This document shows positions 44,208 through 44,556 of a stretch of DNA of 44,556 nt, piece after piece. The DNA is from Podaxis mareebaensis (taxonomy: Eukaryota > Basidiomycota > Agaricomycetes > Agaricales > Agaricaceae): contig JAEUWP010000623.1 in the NCBI GenBank assembly GCA_018524725.1, positions 1 to 44,556 on the forward strand. Reading direction: 5' to 3'. Numbering within the stretch: the stretch's first letter is position 1; the number at the start of each line of letters is the position of its first letter. Both the position numbers and the translations under genes were made by a program. The notes below the pieces were generated by a model. That model had not been told where the DNA came from and ran no database searches. It saw nothing but the letters and a program-made list of their open reading frames with translations.

Positions 44208-44556
44208 TATAACCAGTAAATAGTTTCTCTTCCATCTAACTACAGACGCTTCGTCTTGTATTCCTGTATCCCACCTGAACTCTATCTTGAACAGTTTCCT
44301 TAGTTAGTTAGTTTCCTTTTACTAATCTCTGTTTCTATTCCTGTCTTAGTTCTATTCTTGTCTCGCTCCGCTCCATAGTTACGCTTCTATTGACTCTCAG
44401 ACTCATAGCTCTACTTCATCATAGTTACCAGAATTGGCCTTAGAAGTAAAGCTTAAATAGCCGCTCATGTACTGGAAGTGCAAGCTTCCTATATTCTCAA
44501 ATCTCAAGTTACTGTTTACCTTTAACTTCTGATTGACGTTAGCTCACGATCAGTGT
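44208..44556 (+). repeat. 3' flank of the intact copy, homologous to the right arm of the decayed element
   Basis: It matches 39979-40330: CTCCATAGTTAC near 44370 and 40132, GCTTAAATAGCCGCTCATGT near 44450 against GCTTAAATAACCACTCTTGT near 40216, and CTGGAAGTGCAAGCTT against CTGGAAATACAAGCTT. CpGs survive here and are TpG or CpA in the decayed arm. The arm runs off the window end. Confidence 0.7.

Noticed and set aside
1..44556. CRISPR arrays, bacterial operons, tRNA or rRNA genes
   Set aside because: No direct-repeat spacer arrays, no ribosome-binding-site-led gene strings, and no cloverleaf or rRNA stretch was recognised. The window is eukaryotic.

Overview
This window looks like nuclear DNA of a filamentous basidiomycete, most likely an Agaricomycete. 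The protein genes are cut by many introns of about 50-65 nt with GTRNGY-type donors and CTAAC/CTGAC-like branch sites. There is a pair of NACHT NTPase (fungal NLR) genes of the kind expanded in mushrooms, a Zn2Cys6 regulator with the CAECKRLKLKCDR signature common in basidiomycetes, and repeats that have lost essentially all CpG dinucleotides.

Layout. (1) 1-3333 is a CpG-starved transposon graveyard: the 3' end of a LINE (RNase H domain, C-terminal zinc-knuckle region, AATAAA plus A-run), then the 3' end of a Ty1/Copia element with its LTR. (2) 3338-15670 holds two tandem, same-orientation copies of a block made of an NLR gene followed by the 3' part of a cohesin SCC3/STAG gene. Copy A (3338-8035) has NLR1 and a shrunken SCC3 pseudogene. 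Copy B (9190-15670) has NLR2 and runs into the intact SCC3 gene (13094-18438, 12 exons, 1576 aa by my splicing). A broken RCF1/HIG1-domain gene lies between the copies. (3) 18439-23125 has no gene I recognise. (4) 23126-24538 encodes a one-exon bHLH regulator with a very long acidic/basic loop. (5) 25362-27389 encodes a secreted FAD-linked, berberine-bridge-like oxidase in six exons. (6) 27390-31393 has no convincing gene. (7) 31394-35445 is a nine-exon Zn2Cys6 transcription factor of 1182 aa. (8) 36378-43406 is a 7 kb AT-rich tract in which I found no CpG. It holds a decayed Copia end and several decayed copies of a protein family I do not recognise. (9) 43386-44556 carries an intact, CpG-bearing copy of that same family (273 aa).

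The most interesting parts are the unrecognised 273-aa family, one decayed copy of which sits between inverted arms of about 500 bp (a candidate undescribed transposon); the sharp CpG-loss borders, one of which falls inside the NLR1 coding region; and an in-frame duplication of a coding exon at the N-terminus of NLR2. Splice models were made by eye. They rest on phase agreement, and for the NLR pair on comparison of the two copies. No alignment or database search was run.
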